The notes under the pieces: generated by a model
The model's input: the letters and a program-made list of their open reading frames with translations, nothing else
The model's database searches: none
What the model was told of the DNA's origin: nothing
Part shown: piece after piece, positions 17,224 through 26,476 of the stretch
Layout: every line of letters begins with the position of its first letter
How positions within the stretch are numbered: position 1 is the stretch's first letter
Translations under genes and position numbers: made by a program
Assembly: GCA_000433915.1 (NCBI GenBank)
Contig: HF993634.1
Coordinates: 1-59,233, forward strand
Length of the DNA: 59,233 nt
Reading direction: 5' to 3'
Source: Clostridium sp. CAG:793
GTDB taxonomy: Bacteria; Bacillota; Clostridia; TANB77; CAG-508

Positions 17224-19347
17224 ATGGCAAAGAAATTGATAATAGTTGAGTCACCAGCAAAAGCAAATACAATAAAAAAATTTCTAGGAAGTGATGTAAA
17301 AGTAGTTGCTTCAATGGGACATGTTAGAGATTTACCAAAATCTAAATTAGGAGTTGATATTGAACATGACTTTGAACCAGAATATATTAATATTAGAGGA
17401 AAAGCACCATTAATCAATTCACTAAAAAAAGATGCAAAAAGTGTAGAAAAAGTATATCTTGCAACCGACCCTGATCGTGAAGGGGAGGCAATAGCATGGC
17501 ATTTAGCATATATATTAGGAATACCAGAAGACAGCGTATGTAGAGTAACATTTAATGAAATAACAAAAGAAACTGTCCAGAAATGTATAAAAGAGCCTAG
17601 AAAAATTGATATGAATTTAACAGATGCACAACAAGCAAGAAGAGTGTTAGACAGAATAGTTGGATATCAAATAAGCCCAATTTTATGGAAAAAGGTAAAA
17701 AGAGGATTATCAGCAGGACGTGTACAATCTGTTGCTGTAAAGTTAATTGTTGATAGAGAAAACGAAATAGAGAACTTTGTCCCAGAAGAATATTGGAATA
17801 TATATGTAACATTATCAAAAGAGGATAATAAATTTGTTGCAAAATTATATGGGCAAAACGGAAAAAAGATAGAACTACATAATGAAGAACAAGTTAAACA
17901 AATATTATCAGCAATAGAAAATGGAAAATATATTGTAACTGACGTAAAAAAAGGACAGAAAAAAAGAACTCCAGCTCCACCATTTACAACAAGTACAATG
18001 CAACAAGAAGCATCAAGAAAACTAGGATTTGCAATAAAAAGAACAATGAATATTGCACAAGGTTTATATGAAGGTGTAAAAGTACCAGAAAAAGGCTCAG
18101 TAGGTTTAATAACATATATGAGAACTGATTCAACAAGAATATCAGAAGAAGCAAGAGCAGCAGCTAAAGTGCATATTACAGAAAAATATGGTGCAAACTA
18201 TTATGAAAACAGATATTATAAAACAAAGGCAGGAGCACAAGATGCTCACGAAGGTATACGACCAACATATATAGAACTAACACCAGAGAAAATAAAAGAT
18301 TCATTAACACCAGAGCAATTTAAACTATACAGATTAATTTATAATAGATTTATAGCAAGTCAAATGTCAGCAGCAGTATATGACACTATAACAGCTAATA
18401 TAGATACAAATACGGAAAATGGCGTATACAACTTTAGAGCAAGTGGACAAACACTTAAATTTAAAGGATTTATGACATTATACGTAGAAGACAAAGATGA
18501 AAAAGATAATGAAGATGACGAAACTAGTATTCCAGAACTACAACAAGGAGAAGAAGTAAAGAAAGAGAAAATAGATTCAAAACAAAGCTTTACAGAACCA
18601 CCAGCAAGATATACAGAAGCAAGTTTAGTAAAAGCACTTGAAGAAAAAGGAATTGGAAGACCAAGTACGTATGCAACAATAATTTCAACAATAATAGACA
18701 GAAGATATATAGAAAGACAACAAAAACAATTAGTCCCAACAGAATTAGGAAAAGTAGTAAACAAACTATTAACAGAAAATTTTAAAGATATAATAAATGT
18801 AGAATTTACAGCAGACATAGAAAATCAATTTGATAAAATCGCAGACGGAAAAGAAGATTGGAAACAAGTAATACGAGAATTTTATGGACCATTTAAGCAA
18901 GAACTTGATAAAGTAGATGCAGAATTAGAGCATGTACATATACAAGACGAAGTATCAAATGTACAATGTGAGAAATGCGGAAAAATGATGGTAATAAAAT
19001 ATGGAAGATATGGAAAATTCTTAGCTTGTCCAGGATATCCAGAATGCAAAAACATCAAGCCATTTGTAGAAAAAATTGAGGTACCATGTCCTGTATGCGG
19101 ATCAGAAGTATATGTAAGAAAAACAAAAAGAGGAAAGAACTATTATATATGCTCAAAAAATAATCAAGAAGATCCGAACTCTTGCAAATTTATTTCATGG
19201 AACAAACCAAAACTAGGAGAAAAATGGGATCCAGAAATTGAAAAAGAATTAAACAAAGAAAAAGCGGCAAAGAAAAGAGCCACTAAAAAAGCAAAAACAA
19301 CTAAGAAAAAAGCTACAACTAGAAAAAGAAAAACTAAAGAAAAATAA
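17224..19347 (+). CDS. topA: DNA topoisomerase I
   Basis: 707 residues, type IA enzyme that relaxes negative supercoils. The Toprim domain begins KLIIVESPAKA and has DPDREGEAI. The catalytic tyrosine is Tyr298 in GLITYMRTDSTR. Two C-terminal Cys4 zinc modules are seen: CEKCGK...CPGYPEC and CPVCGS...CSKNNQEDPNSC. A Lys/Ala/Thr-rich tail of about 35 residues ends the protein. It is 57 bases from murG. A small inverted repeat in the gap lacks a T-run, so cotranscription is possible. Confidence 0.97.
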   Translation: MAKKLIIVESPAKANTIKKFLGSDVKVVASMGHVRDLPKSKLGVDIEHDFEPEYINIRGKAPLINSLKKDAKSVEKVYLATDPDREGEAIAWHLAYILGIPEDSVCRVTFNEITKETVQKCIKEPRKIDMNLTDAQQARRVLDRIVGYQISPILWKKVKRGLSAGRVQSVAVKLIVDRENEIENFVPEEYWNIYVTLSKEDNKFVAKLYGQNGKKIELHNEEQVKQILSAIENGKYIVTDVKKGQKKRTPAPPFTTSTMQQEASRKLGFAIKRTMNIAQGLYEGVKVPEKGSVGLITYMRTDSTRISEEARAAAKVHITEKYGANYYENRYYKTKAGAQDAHEGIRPTYIELTPEKIKDSLTPEQFKLYRLIYNRFIASQMSAAVYDTITANIDTNTENGVYNFRASGQTLKFKGFMTLYVEDKDEKDNEDDETSIPELQQGEEVKKEKIDSKQSFTEPPARYTEASLVKALEEKGIGRPSTYATIISTIIDRRYIERQQKQLVPTELGKVVNKLLTENFKDIINVEFTADIENQFDKIADGKEDWKQVIREFYGPFKQELDKVDAELEHVHIQDEVSNVQCEKCGKMMVIKYGRYGKFLACPGYPECKNIKPFVEKIEVPCPVCGSEVYVRKTKRGKNYYICSKNNQEDPNSCKFISWNKPKLGEKWDPEIEKELNKEKAAKKRATKKAKTTKKKATTRKRKTKEK

Positions 19348-19392
19348 TTTTAGTAATACTAAAATGAATATAGAAGAAAGAGAGAAAAAGAT

Positions 19393-20157
19393 ATGAAAAA
19401 AAGTGAACAAGGATCAGTAACTTTAATTGTACTAGTAACAGTGCTATTTATAATAGCAATATTATCAGCATATCTAACATTTATTATATCAAAAAGAAAA
19501 GCACAATTAGCAGAAACAAAACAATTACAACAAGCGTATGATGGAGACTTAGAAACTGCATATATAGAGCAAGAAGAAAAACGCAAAATGATTAAAGACA
19601 ATAAATATACAGCTTTGGAATATATAGAATGCAATGGTAGTCAGTATATTGATACAGGGGTAAAAGCGGATCAATCAACAGAAATAAAGATGACTGTGGA
19701 ATTTACTTCATTACAAAATAATGCAGCATTATTCTGTTCAAGAAATGGATACCAAAATAATAGCTATACATTATTTGCAGTTGCTTCTGAACAGAAATTC
19801 AGATTTGACTATAACACTGGAATGGATACACTAAACACAACACTTGCAACAAACACTAAGTACAATATATATGCAAATAGAAATAAAATATATTTAAATG
19901 GAGAATTGCAGTCTACTGAAACAGAAGCTAATTTTTCAGCCAATGGAAATATATACTTAATGGCAAGTTATCAAACACCATATACAAATATAGATAACTA
20001 TGGAAAATACAAGTTATATAATGTACAAATTCTAAAAGATGATGAAATAATTAGAGATTTTGTACCAGCATATATGAATGAAAAAGTAGGACTATATGAT
20101 AAAGCAAATAATATATTTTATCAAAGTAAAGGAACAGATTTAATAAAAAGTGAATAG
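19393..20157 (+). CDS. Pilin-like membrane protein with LamG-type domain
   Basis: 254 residues. The N-terminus KKSEQGSVTLIVLVTVLF resembles a type IV pilin/pseudopilin leader (Gly before a hydrophobic helix), but the usual Glu at position 5 of the mature part is absent. Residues 75-254 form a concanavalin/LamG-like domain with EYIECNGSQYIDTGV, IYLNGELQ and the closing GLYDKANNIFYQS, a layout common in clostridial surface and phage-tail proteins. It probably binds carbohydrate or acts as a minor surface subunit (inference). No prepilin peptidase or pilus genes are nearby. A strong terminator follows. Confidence 0.6.
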   Translation: MKKSEQGSVTLIVLVTVLFIIAILSAYLTFIISKRKAQLAETKQLQQAYDGDLETAYIEQEEKRKMIKDNKYTALEYIECNGSQYIDTGVKADQSTEIKMTVEFTSLQNNAALFCSRNGYQNNSYTLFAVASEQKFRFDYNTGMDTLNTTLATNTKYNIYANRNKIYLNGELQSTETEANFSANGNIYLMASYQTPYTNIDNYGKYKLYNVQILKDDEIIRDFVPAYMNEKVGLYDKANNIFYQSKGTDLIKSE

Positions 20158-20164
20158 TTAAAAG

Positions 20165-20203
20165 ATACAAACCTATAATAAGATAATAGGTTTGTATTTT
20201 TTT
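20165..20203 (+). terminator. Terminator after the LamG-type protein gene
   Basis: A 12-bp perfect stem (20165-20176 with 20186-20197) and a 9-base loop are followed by seven T. Confidence 0.88.
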
Positions 20204-20215
20204 GGTCTGAAACTA

Positions 20216-20244
20216 TTGAAAAATGAGCAAAAAAAAGGTAAAAT
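20216..20244 (+). promoter_or_regulatory. Promoter of the gatC operon
   Basis: TTGAAA (20216-20221) and TAAAAT (20239-20244), 17 bases apart, right after a terminator and 28 bases before gatC. Confidence 0.6.
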
Positions 20245-20271
20245 AGATTACATAAGTAAGGAGGAAAATAC

Positions 20272-20559
20272 ATGAAAGTAAGCAAAGAAGAATTAATGCA
20301 TATTGCAAATTTAGCTGACCTTGAAATAAGTGAAAATGATACAGACAAATATTTGAAAAATCTAGAAGACATATTAAACTACACAAAGAAATTAGATAAA
20401 ATAGATACATCAAAACTAGATGAAACTATAGGCGCAAATGATAATTATAATGTGTTCAGAAAAGATGAAGTTGTAGAATTTGATAATAAAGAAGGACTTA
20501 TGGCAAATGCACCTTCAGTAGAAAGAAATATGTTAAAAATTCCAAAAGTAATTGAATAA
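20272..20559 (+). CDS. gatC: Asp/Glu-tRNA amidotransferase subunit C
   Basis: 95 residues, normal size. GatC stabilises the GatAB core that converts Glu-tRNA(Gln) and/or Asp-tRNA(Asn) to the amide form. Typical N-terminus ELMHIANLADLEIS and the C-terminal RKDEVVEF segment are present. AAGGAGG lies just upstream of the ATG. It heads an operon with gatA and gatB, interrupted by tmk and a glycosidase. Confidence 0.94.
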   Translation: MKVSKEELMHIANLADLEISENDTDKYLKNLEDILNYTKKLDKIDTSKLDETIGANDNYNVFRKDEVVEFDNKEGLMANAPSVERNMLKIPKVIE

Positions 20560-20577
20560 ATAAGCGAGGAAATAAAA

Positions 20578-21252
20578 ATGGGAAAATTATTTGTCATAGA
20601 AGGAACTGATGGAAGTGGAAAACAAACACAAAGTACATTATTGCAAAAAAGATTAAAAGAAAAAAATATAGATTTTAAATCAGTAAGTTTTCCAAACTAC
20701 GAAAATGATTCTTCTGCATTAGTAAAAATGTATCTAAATGGGGAATTTGGAACAGATGCAAAAAAAATCAGTCCATATATTGCATCAACATTTTTTGCTG
20801 CAGATAGATATGCTACATATAAAAGATATCTTGAAGAATACTATGAAAATGGTGGAATAATAATTGCTGATAGATATACAACATCCAATATGGTTCATCA
20901 AGCAGGAAAGATAAGAGATAAAAAAGAAAGAGATAAATTCATAGAATGGTTATGGGACTTTGAATTTAAATTATATGAACTACCAATTCCAACAGAAGTA
21001 TTCTTCTTAAACATGCCAATAGAATATTCAGAAAAATTAATGAAAGATAGAGAAAACAAGATAACACATGAAACTAAAAAAGACATACATGAAAAGGATG
21101 AAGAATATTTAAAAGAATCGTATGAAGCGGCATGTGAATTATCAAAACAATATAAATGGACAGAAATACAATGTGTAAAATATAATCAAATTAGAACAAT
21201 AGAAGACATAAATGATGAGATTTTACAAAATGTTTTAAAACACATAAACTAA
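20578..21252 (+). CDS. tmk: Thymidylate kinase-like protein
   Basis: 224 residues. It phosphorylates dTMP to dTDP. The P-loop EGTDGSGKQTQ is at residues 8-18 and the DRY motif (ADRYTTSNMVHQ) near 100; TFFAADRYA also fits the family. The lid region is Lys/Glu rich. It belongs to a longer dTMP kinase subgroup, and use of other nucleoside monophosphates cannot be excluded. It sits between gatC and gatA with 18 and 15 base gaps, so it is translated from the same transcript. Confidence 0.88.
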   Translation: MGKLFVIEGTDGSGKQTQSTLLQKRLKEKNIDFKSVSFPNYENDSSALVKMYLNGEFGTDAKKISPYIASTFFAADRYATYKRYLEEYYENGGIIIADRYTTSNMVHQAGKIRDKKERDKFIEWLWDFEFKLYELPIPTEVFFLNMPIEYSEKLMKDRENKITHETKKDIHEKDEEYLKESYEAACELSKQYKWTEIQCVKYNQIRTIEDINDEILQNVLKHIN

Positions 21253-21267
21253 GAGAGGAGAAGATTA

Positions 21268-22728
21268 ATGAAAGATATAACTAGTCTTACAGCATGGGAA
21301 TTAAAAGAAAAGTTAGACAATAATGAATTAACAGCAGAAGAAATAACAAATGCGTATGCAGATAGAATTAAAGAAAAAGAGCCAGAAGTACAAGCATTTG
21401 TAACGACAACAATAGAATCTGCAATTCAGAAATCTAAAGAAATAGACAAAAATAGAGAAAAAGGAACATTAGAGGGAATCCCAATAGGAATAAAAGACAA
21501 TATATGTACAAAAAATGTATTAACAACATGTAGCTCAAAAATGCTTGAAAACTTTGTATCACCTTATGATGCAACAGTAATGGAAAAAATAAATAAAGAA
21601 GAATTACCAATGCTAGGCAAGCTAAATATGGATGAATTTGCAATGGGAAGTTCAACAGAAAATTCAGCAATAAAGATTACACATAATCCATGGAATCTAA
21701 ATAAAGTACCAGGCGGATCATCTGGAGGAAGTGCAGCAGCGGTTGCCGCAGATATGGTACCATGGGCACTTGGCTCAGACACAGGAGGATCAATACGTGA
21801 ACCAGCAGCATTTTGTGGAGTAGTAGGATTAAAACCAACTTATGGATTAGTTTCAAGATATGGATTAGTTGCATTTGCATCATCACTAGATCAAATTGGA
21901 CCAATCACAAAAGATGTGCGAGATTCAGCAATGTTATTAAATATAATAACAGGACATGATGAAAAAGACTCTACATCATACGATAGACCAAAAGAGGATT
22001 ATGTAGCAGCATTAAAAAATGATGTAAAAGGATTAAGAATTGGAGTACCAAAAGAATTCTTTGGAGAAGGAATACAAGATGATGTTAAAGAGCAGCTACA
22101 AAATGCAATAGAGACATATAAACAATTAGGAGCAAAAGTTGAAGAATGTTCACTAGACATAGCTGAATATGCTTTAGCAACATATTATATAATTGCATGT
22201 GCAGAAGCAAGTTCAAATTTAGGCAGATTTGATGGAATACGCTATGGATATAGAGCAAAAGACTTTACAAATCTAAAAGAATTATACAGAAAGTCAAGAA
22301 CAGAAGCTTTCGGAGAAGAAGTAAAGAGAAGAATAATTCTTGGAACTTATGTATTATCATCAGGATATTATGATGCATATTATAAAAAAGCACAAAAAGT
22401 TCGTACATTCGTAAAAAAGCAATTTGATGAAAACTTTAAAAAATATGATGTATTATTAACTCCAGTAGCACCAACAACAGCATTTGAGATTGGATCAAAA
22501 TCAAATAATCCAATTGAAATGTATCTAGCAGATATCTGTACAGTTTCAATAAACATCGCAAGTGTACCAGCAATCTCAATACCTTGCGGAGTAGATAAAA
22601 ATGGAATGCCAGTAGGAATGCAATTAATAGGAGATAGATTCAGTGAAGCTAAACTACTAAATGCAGCTTACACATTTGAACAGAAAATACAATTTAGACA
22701 AAATCATAAACCAGAATTCAAAAAATAA
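21268..22728 (+). CDS. gatA: Asp/Glu-tRNA amidotransferase subunit A
   Basis: 486 residues. It is the amidase subunit that releases ammonia from glutamine. Amidase signature GGSSGGSAAAVAADM is present; the Ser-cis-Ser-Lys triad is carried by this segment, by DTGGSIREPA and by the upstream IKDN. GAGAGGAG precedes the ATG. It has the normal family length. Confidence 0.97.
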   Translation: MKDITSLTAWELKEKLDNNELTAEEITNAYADRIKEKEPEVQAFVTTTIESAIQKSKEIDKNREKGTLEGIPIGIKDNICTKNVLTTCSSKMLENFVSPYDATVMEKINKEELPMLGKLNMDEFAMGSSTENSAIKITHNPWNLNKVPGGSSGGSAAAVAADMVPWALGSDTGGSIREPAAFCGVVGLKPTYGLVSRYGLVAFASSLDQIGPITKDVRDSAMLLNIITGHDEKDSTSYDRPKEDYVAALKNDVKGLRIGVPKEFFGEGIQDDVKEQLQNAIETYKQLGAKVEECSLDIAEYALATYYIIACAEASSNLGRFDGIRYGYRAKDFTNLKELYRKSRTEAFGEEVKRRIILGTYVLSSGYYDAYYKKAQKVRTFVKKQFDENFKKYDVLLTPVAPTTAFEIGSKSNNPIEMYLADICTVSINIASVPAISIPCGVDKNGMPVGMQLIGDRFSEAKLLNAAYTFEQKIQFRQNHKPEFKK

Positions 22729-22745
22729 AATGATTGGAGATAAAG

Positions 22746-23960
22746 ATGAAAAAATCTGTAAAAATCATTGTGATTTGTCTTATAATTGTAGCTATATTTA
22801 TAGCTATTGATATAATTAATAATAAAGTTGAACAAAATAATATAATCAATAATATAATAGATGAAACTACAAATAATATAAATGAGAATTATATAAGTAA
22901 TGTAGTAAATAAAAATAATAAAGTAACTGATAACAGTTCAATAATTGAATGCAAAGAAAAAGTCAAGCAAATAATGAGCAAAATGACTTTAGAAGAAAAA
23001 GTTGGACAAATGTTTTTAGCAAGATATCCATCTTCAGGAGTAACAAATGAGATTGAAGATGGAAACCCCGGTGGTTATATTTTATTTGGAAGAGATTTTG
23101 ATAATAAGACCAAAAGCAAAATAATTTCTGAGCTTGAAAACGATCAAAAAGCAAGCAAAATAAAAATGATATTAGGAGTAGATGAAGAAGGAGGAACAGT
23201 TGTAAGAGTAAGTTCCCATAAAGCATTTAGAAGCTCTAAGTTTTTATCACCACAGGAAATTTATAATAAAGGTGGAATAGATGCAGTATTGCAAGACTCC
23301 GAAGAAAAATCAGGATTGCTAAAAAGTCTTGGAATTAATATGAATTTAGCACCAGTTGCAGATATTACATCAAACACCAATGCATTCATTTATAAAAGAA
23401 CTTTAGGACAAGATGTTCAAACAACAGCAAATTACATTGCAGAAATTGTAAAAAATATGAAACAGTCAAATATAATATCAGTACTTAAACACTTTCCTGG
23501 ATATGGAGATAATGTTGATACACATACAGGAATAGCAATAGACGAAAGAACAATGGAAGAATTTGAACAAACAGATTTTATACCTTTTCAAAGTGGAATA
23601 CAAAATGGAACTCCATGTATACTAGTAAATCATAATATAGTAAAATGCATGGATAGTACAATGCCAGCATCATTATCAAAAAATGTACATGAAATTTTAA
23701 GAAATAAATTAAACTTTACAGGAGTAGTTATTACAGATGACTTAGCAATGGATGCTGTAAAAAAATATGCAGAAAATAATGAAGCAGCTGTGCAAGCTGT
23801 ATTAGCAGGAAATGACATGATAATATCATCAGACTTTTTAGCGCAAAAGCAAGAAGTTTTAGATGAAATAAATGCGGGAAAAATAGATATAGAATTGATA
23901 GATAATGCAGTAGAAAGAATACTATCAATGAAATATGCTTATGGAATAATAAGTGATTAA
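22746..23960 (+). CDS. nagZ: Membrane-anchored GH3 beta-N-acetylhexosaminidase (NagZ-like)
   Basis: 404 residues. An N-terminal membrane anchor (about 5-24) and a 45-residue Asn-rich linker precede a GH3 domain. Motifs: GVDEEGG, KHFPGYGD near the middle with a following DTHTG, and ITDDLAMDA carrying the probable nucleophile Asp. It likely trims GlcNAc from peptidoglycan fragments outside the cell. The start at ATG 22746 has GGAG 6 bases upstream; a TTG at 22734 overlaps that ribosome site. It is placed between gatA and gatB, an unusual insertion in that operon. Confidence 0.88.
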   Translation: MKKSVKIIVICLIIVAIFIAIDIINNKVEQNNIINNIIDETTNNINENYISNVVNKNNKVTDNSSIIECKEKVKQIMSKMTLEEKVGQMFLARYPSSGVTNEIEDGNPGGYILFGRDFDNKTKSKIISELENDQKASKIKMILGVDEEGGTVVRVSSHKAFRSSKFLSPQEIYNKGGIDAVLQDSEEKSGLLKSLGINMNLAPVADITSNTNAFIYKRTLGQDVQTTANYIAEIVKNMKQSNIISVLKHFPGYGDNVDTHTGIAIDERTMEEFEQTDFIPFQSGIQNGTPCILVNHNIVKCMDSTMPASLSKNVHEILRNKLNFTGVVITDDLAMDAVKKYAENNEAAVQAVLAGNDMIISSDFLAQKQEVLDEINAGKIDIELIDNAVERILSMKYAYGIISD

Positions 23961-23977
23961 TAATAGGAGGAAAAATA

Positions 23978-25417
23978 ATGGCAAACCAGGATTATGAAGA
24001 GATAATTGGACTAGAAGTACATGCGGAATTATCAACAAAAACAAAGATATTTTGCTCATGTCCAACAGAATTTGGTGCTGATCCAAATACACATGTATGT
24101 CCAGTATGTATGGCAATGCCAGGAGCATTACCAGTACTAAATGAAAAAGTTGTTGAATATGCAGTAAAAGCAGGACTTGCAACAAATTGCTCAATATCAC
24201 AAGATAGTAAAAATGATAGAAAAAACTATTTTTATCCAGATCTTCCAAAATCATATCAAATTTCACAGTTTGATAAACCATTATGTAATAATGGATATAT
24301 AGAAATTGAAGATGATAATGGAAATCCTAAAAAAGTTAGAATTTTGAGAATTCATATAGAAGAGGATGCAGGAAAGCTAAATCACAATGAATTTACAGGT
24401 GGAAGTTTGGTAGACTTAAATAGAGCTGGAGTTCCTTTAATAGAAATAGTATCAGAACCAGATTTACGTTCAAGTGGTGAAGCAGATAGATATTTAAAGA
24501 AATTAAAATCAATATTACAATATATAGAAGTATCAGATTGCAAAATGCAAGAAGGATCATTAAGAGCAGATGTCAATGTTTCAGTACATAAAAAAGATGA
24601 ACCTTTTGGAACAAGATGCGAAATGAAGAATATGAACTCTTTCAAATCAATACAAAGGGCAATTGAATATGAAAAAGAAAGACAAATAAATGAATTAGAG
24701 CATGGAAGAACAATCATACAGGAAACTCGCAGATGGGATGACATAGAAGGACAGACATTTGAAATGAGAGACAAAGAAGATGCTCAAGATTACAGATATT
24801 TTCCAGAGCCAGACTTAGTTGCAATACGATTATCAGACGAATATATTGAAAATATAAGAAAAGAACTACCAGAAATGCCAGAAAGCAGAAAAGCAAGATA
24901 CATTTCTGAATTACACTTATCTGAAAAAGATAGCAACTATTTAACAAGCTCAAAAGCATTATCAGACATTTTTGAAAAAACAGGAAAAATATGCAAGAAC
25001 TATAAAGCCGTATGTAACTGGTTAAATTCAGACATAGCTAGAATATTAAACGAAAAAGAAATCGAACCAGAACAGATTCCATTTACAGCAGAACAATTAG
25101 CAGAATTAGTAGAACTAATTGATGCAGGAACAATAAGTTCAAGCATAGGCAAAAAAGTATTAGTTGAATTATTTGAAAATCCAAGAAGTCCAAAAGACAT
25201 AATAAAAGAAAAAGGCTGGATTCAGATATCAGATGAAAAAGCTATAAAAGATGTAGTATTACAAGTTTTATCAGCAAATCCACAATCAATAGCAGATTTT
25301 AAAGCTGGAAAAGATAGAGCATTAGGATTTTTAGTAGGACAAGCGATGAAAGCAACAAAAGGAAAGGCCAATCCACAAATGCTAAACAAAATGTTCTTAG
25401 AAGAATTAAAAAAATAA
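23978..25417 (+). CDS. gatB: Asp/Glu-tRNA amidotransferase subunit B
   Basis: 479 residues. It binds the misacylated tRNA and performs the kinase/transamidation step. Family motifs: IGLEVHAELSTKTKIFC, CPVCMAMPGALPVLN, DRKNYFYPDLPKSYQISQ, and a YqeY-like helical tail in the last 100 residues. It ends the operon; a strong terminator follows. Confidence 0.97.
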   Translation: MANQDYEEIIGLEVHAELSTKTKIFCSCPTEFGADPNTHVCPVCMAMPGALPVLNEKVVEYAVKAGLATNCSISQDSKNDRKNYFYPDLPKSYQISQFDKPLCNNGYIEIEDDNGNPKKVRILRIHIEEDAGKLNHNEFTGGSLVDLNRAGVPLIEIVSEPDLRSSGEADRYLKKLKSILQYIEVSDCKMQEGSLRADVNVSVHKKDEPFGTRCEMKNMNSFKSIQRAIEYEKERQINELEHGRTIIQETRRWDDIEGQTFEMRDKEDAQDYRYFPEPDLVAIRLSDEYIENIRKELPEMPESRKARYISELHLSEKDSNYLTSSKALSDIFEKTGKICKNYKAVCNWLNSDIARILNEKEIEPEQIPFTAEQLAELVELIDAGTISSSIGKKVLVELFENPRSPKDIIKEKGWIQISDEKAIKDVVLQVLSANPQSIADFKAGKDRALGFLVGQAMKATKGKANPQMLNKMFLEELKK

Positions 25418-25423
25418 AAAATA

Positions 25424-25460
25424 AAAAAAGAGTTAAAAAATTAAAATTTAACTCTTTTTT
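25424..25460 (+). terminator. Terminator of the gatC-gatB operon
   Basis: A 14-bp perfect stem (25424-25437 with 25447-25460) with a 9-base loop; the right arm ends in six T. Confidence 0.9.
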
Positions 25461-25602
25461 AGTCCATAAATTACCAGAGTAAAAAAGAAATATTTGAACA
25501 TTATATATAGTGAAAAGGAAATCAATTTAAATAGAATATAAAATATGCTAATTAAAATGATTTAACCTTTTTGAATAGAAATAATTTCAGGAGGTGAAAA
25601 AA

Positions 25603-25815
25603 ATGGCACATTCATCAAGCAATAGCAACTATAAGGTAGTACCAGAAGCTACAGACGCATTAAATAAGTTCAAATATGAAGTAGCAAACGAAGTTGGAGT
25701 ATCTTTAAAAGATGGATATAATGGTGATATATCTGCAAAAGATGCTGGAAGAATCGGTGGAAACATGGTAAAGAAAATGATCCAACAAGCTGAATCACAA
25801 ATGGCTAACAAATAG
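25603..25815 (+). CDS. Alpha/beta-type small acid-soluble spore protein
   Basis: 70 residues. It coats and protects DNA in the spore core and is degraded by the GPR protease at germination. The GPR recognition region is visible as YEVANEVGV (about 27-35), and the C-terminal GRIGGNMVKKMI is typical. ATG 25603 has AGGAGGTG 6 bases upstream; the GTG inside that site is not the start. Expression should depend on SigG, but I could not find a convincing SigG promoter in the 140-base gap before it. Confidence 0.93.
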   Translation: MAHSSSNSNYKVVPEATDALNKFKYEVANEVGVSLKDGYNGDISAKDAGRIGGNMVKKMIQQAESQMANK

Positions 25816-25844
25816 TTATAAATAATTAAAGAACATTTAGATAA

Positions 25845-25880
25845 AGGACGGGCATGCTGATATAGTATCCCCGTCTTTAC
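25845..25880 (+). terminator. Probable terminator of the SASP gene
   Basis: GACGGG (25847-25852) pairs with CCCGTC (25870-25875), with an inner ATGCT/AGTAT stem. Only a short T-run follows, so it is weaker than the others. Confidence 0.5.
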
Positions 25881-25940
25881 TATAAAAGAAAAATAAATAC
25901 ATAAAAATACAACTTTTCCATAATTTTTAACATTAAACAC

Positions 25941-25969
25941 TTGCACTCACATAAAAATCATGATATAAT
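25941..25969 (+). promoter_or_regulatory. Promoter of rpsT
   Basis: TTGCAC (25941-25946) and a TG-extended TATAAT (25964-25969) with a 17-base spacer. Confidence 0.7.
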
Positions 25970-26011
25970 AAATAACGTTATAGTCTAATACACTAAGAGG
26001 AGGTGCAAAAA

Positions 26012-26377
26012 ATGCCAAATATCAAGTCAGCTATAAAAAGAGTAAAAGTTGCAGAAAAGAAAACATTAAATAACAATATGATAAAATCAGAATATAAAAC
26101 AGCTGTTAAGAAATACGAAGCAGCAAACAAAAATGGAGAAGCTAATGCTATTGAATTATTAAACTCAGCAAAGAGCGAATTAGATCATGCAGCTTCAAAA
26201 GGAGTTATTTCTAAGAATGCAGCATCTAGAAAAAAATCTAGATTAGAGAAAAAATTAGCTGTTAAAGCTGAACCAAAAAAAGCTCCAGCTAAAAAAGCAG
26301 AAGCTAAAGCTGAAAAAGAAGAAGCTCCAAAAGCTAAGAAGACAGCTGCTAAAAAGACAACAAAAAAAGCAGAATAA
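26012..26377 (+). CDS. rpsT: Ribosomal protein S20 with a basic C-terminal tail
   Basis: 121 residues. The first 85 match S20 (MPNIKSAIKRVKVAEK, then ASKGVISKNAASRKKSRL), which binds 16S rRNA early in 30S assembly. The remaining 36 residues are a Lys/Ala/Glu low-complexity tail resembling histone H1, absent from the usual 85-90 residue protein. ATG 26012 has GAGGAGGTG upstream. It is monocistronic, with its own promoter and terminator. Confidence 0.95.
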   Translation: MPNIKSAIKRVKVAEKKTLNNNMIKSEYKTAVKKYEAANKNGEANAIELLNSAKSELDHAASKGVISKNAASRKKSRLEKKLAVKAEPKKAPAKKAEAKAEKEEAPKAKKTAAKKTTKKAE

Positions 26378-26384
26378 TTTAGAT

Positions 26385-26421
26385 AATAAAGTCATAATGT
26401 TTAATATGGCTTTATTTTTTT
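26385..26421 (+). terminator. Terminator of rpsT
   Basis: AATAAAGTCATA (26385-26396) pairs, with one mismatch, to TATGGCTTTATT (26405-26416), followed by a T-run. Confidence 0.8.
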
Positions 26422-26423
26422 AT

Positions 26424-26458
26424 AAAAAAATACTAGAAACCAATATGTTTCTAGTATT
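26424..26458 (-). terminator. Terminator of hpf
   Basis: A 12-bp perfect stem (26429-26440 with 26447-26458), 6-base loop. On the minus strand it is followed by seven T, which suits the gene reading toward it. Confidence 0.85.
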
Positions 26459-26476
26459 CATTAAGCTAATTAATAG

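Noticed and set aside
25495..25577. SigG promoter for the SASP gene
   Set aside because: TGAACA and TGAATA -35-like boxes exist, but no CATA-type -10 at the right distance.
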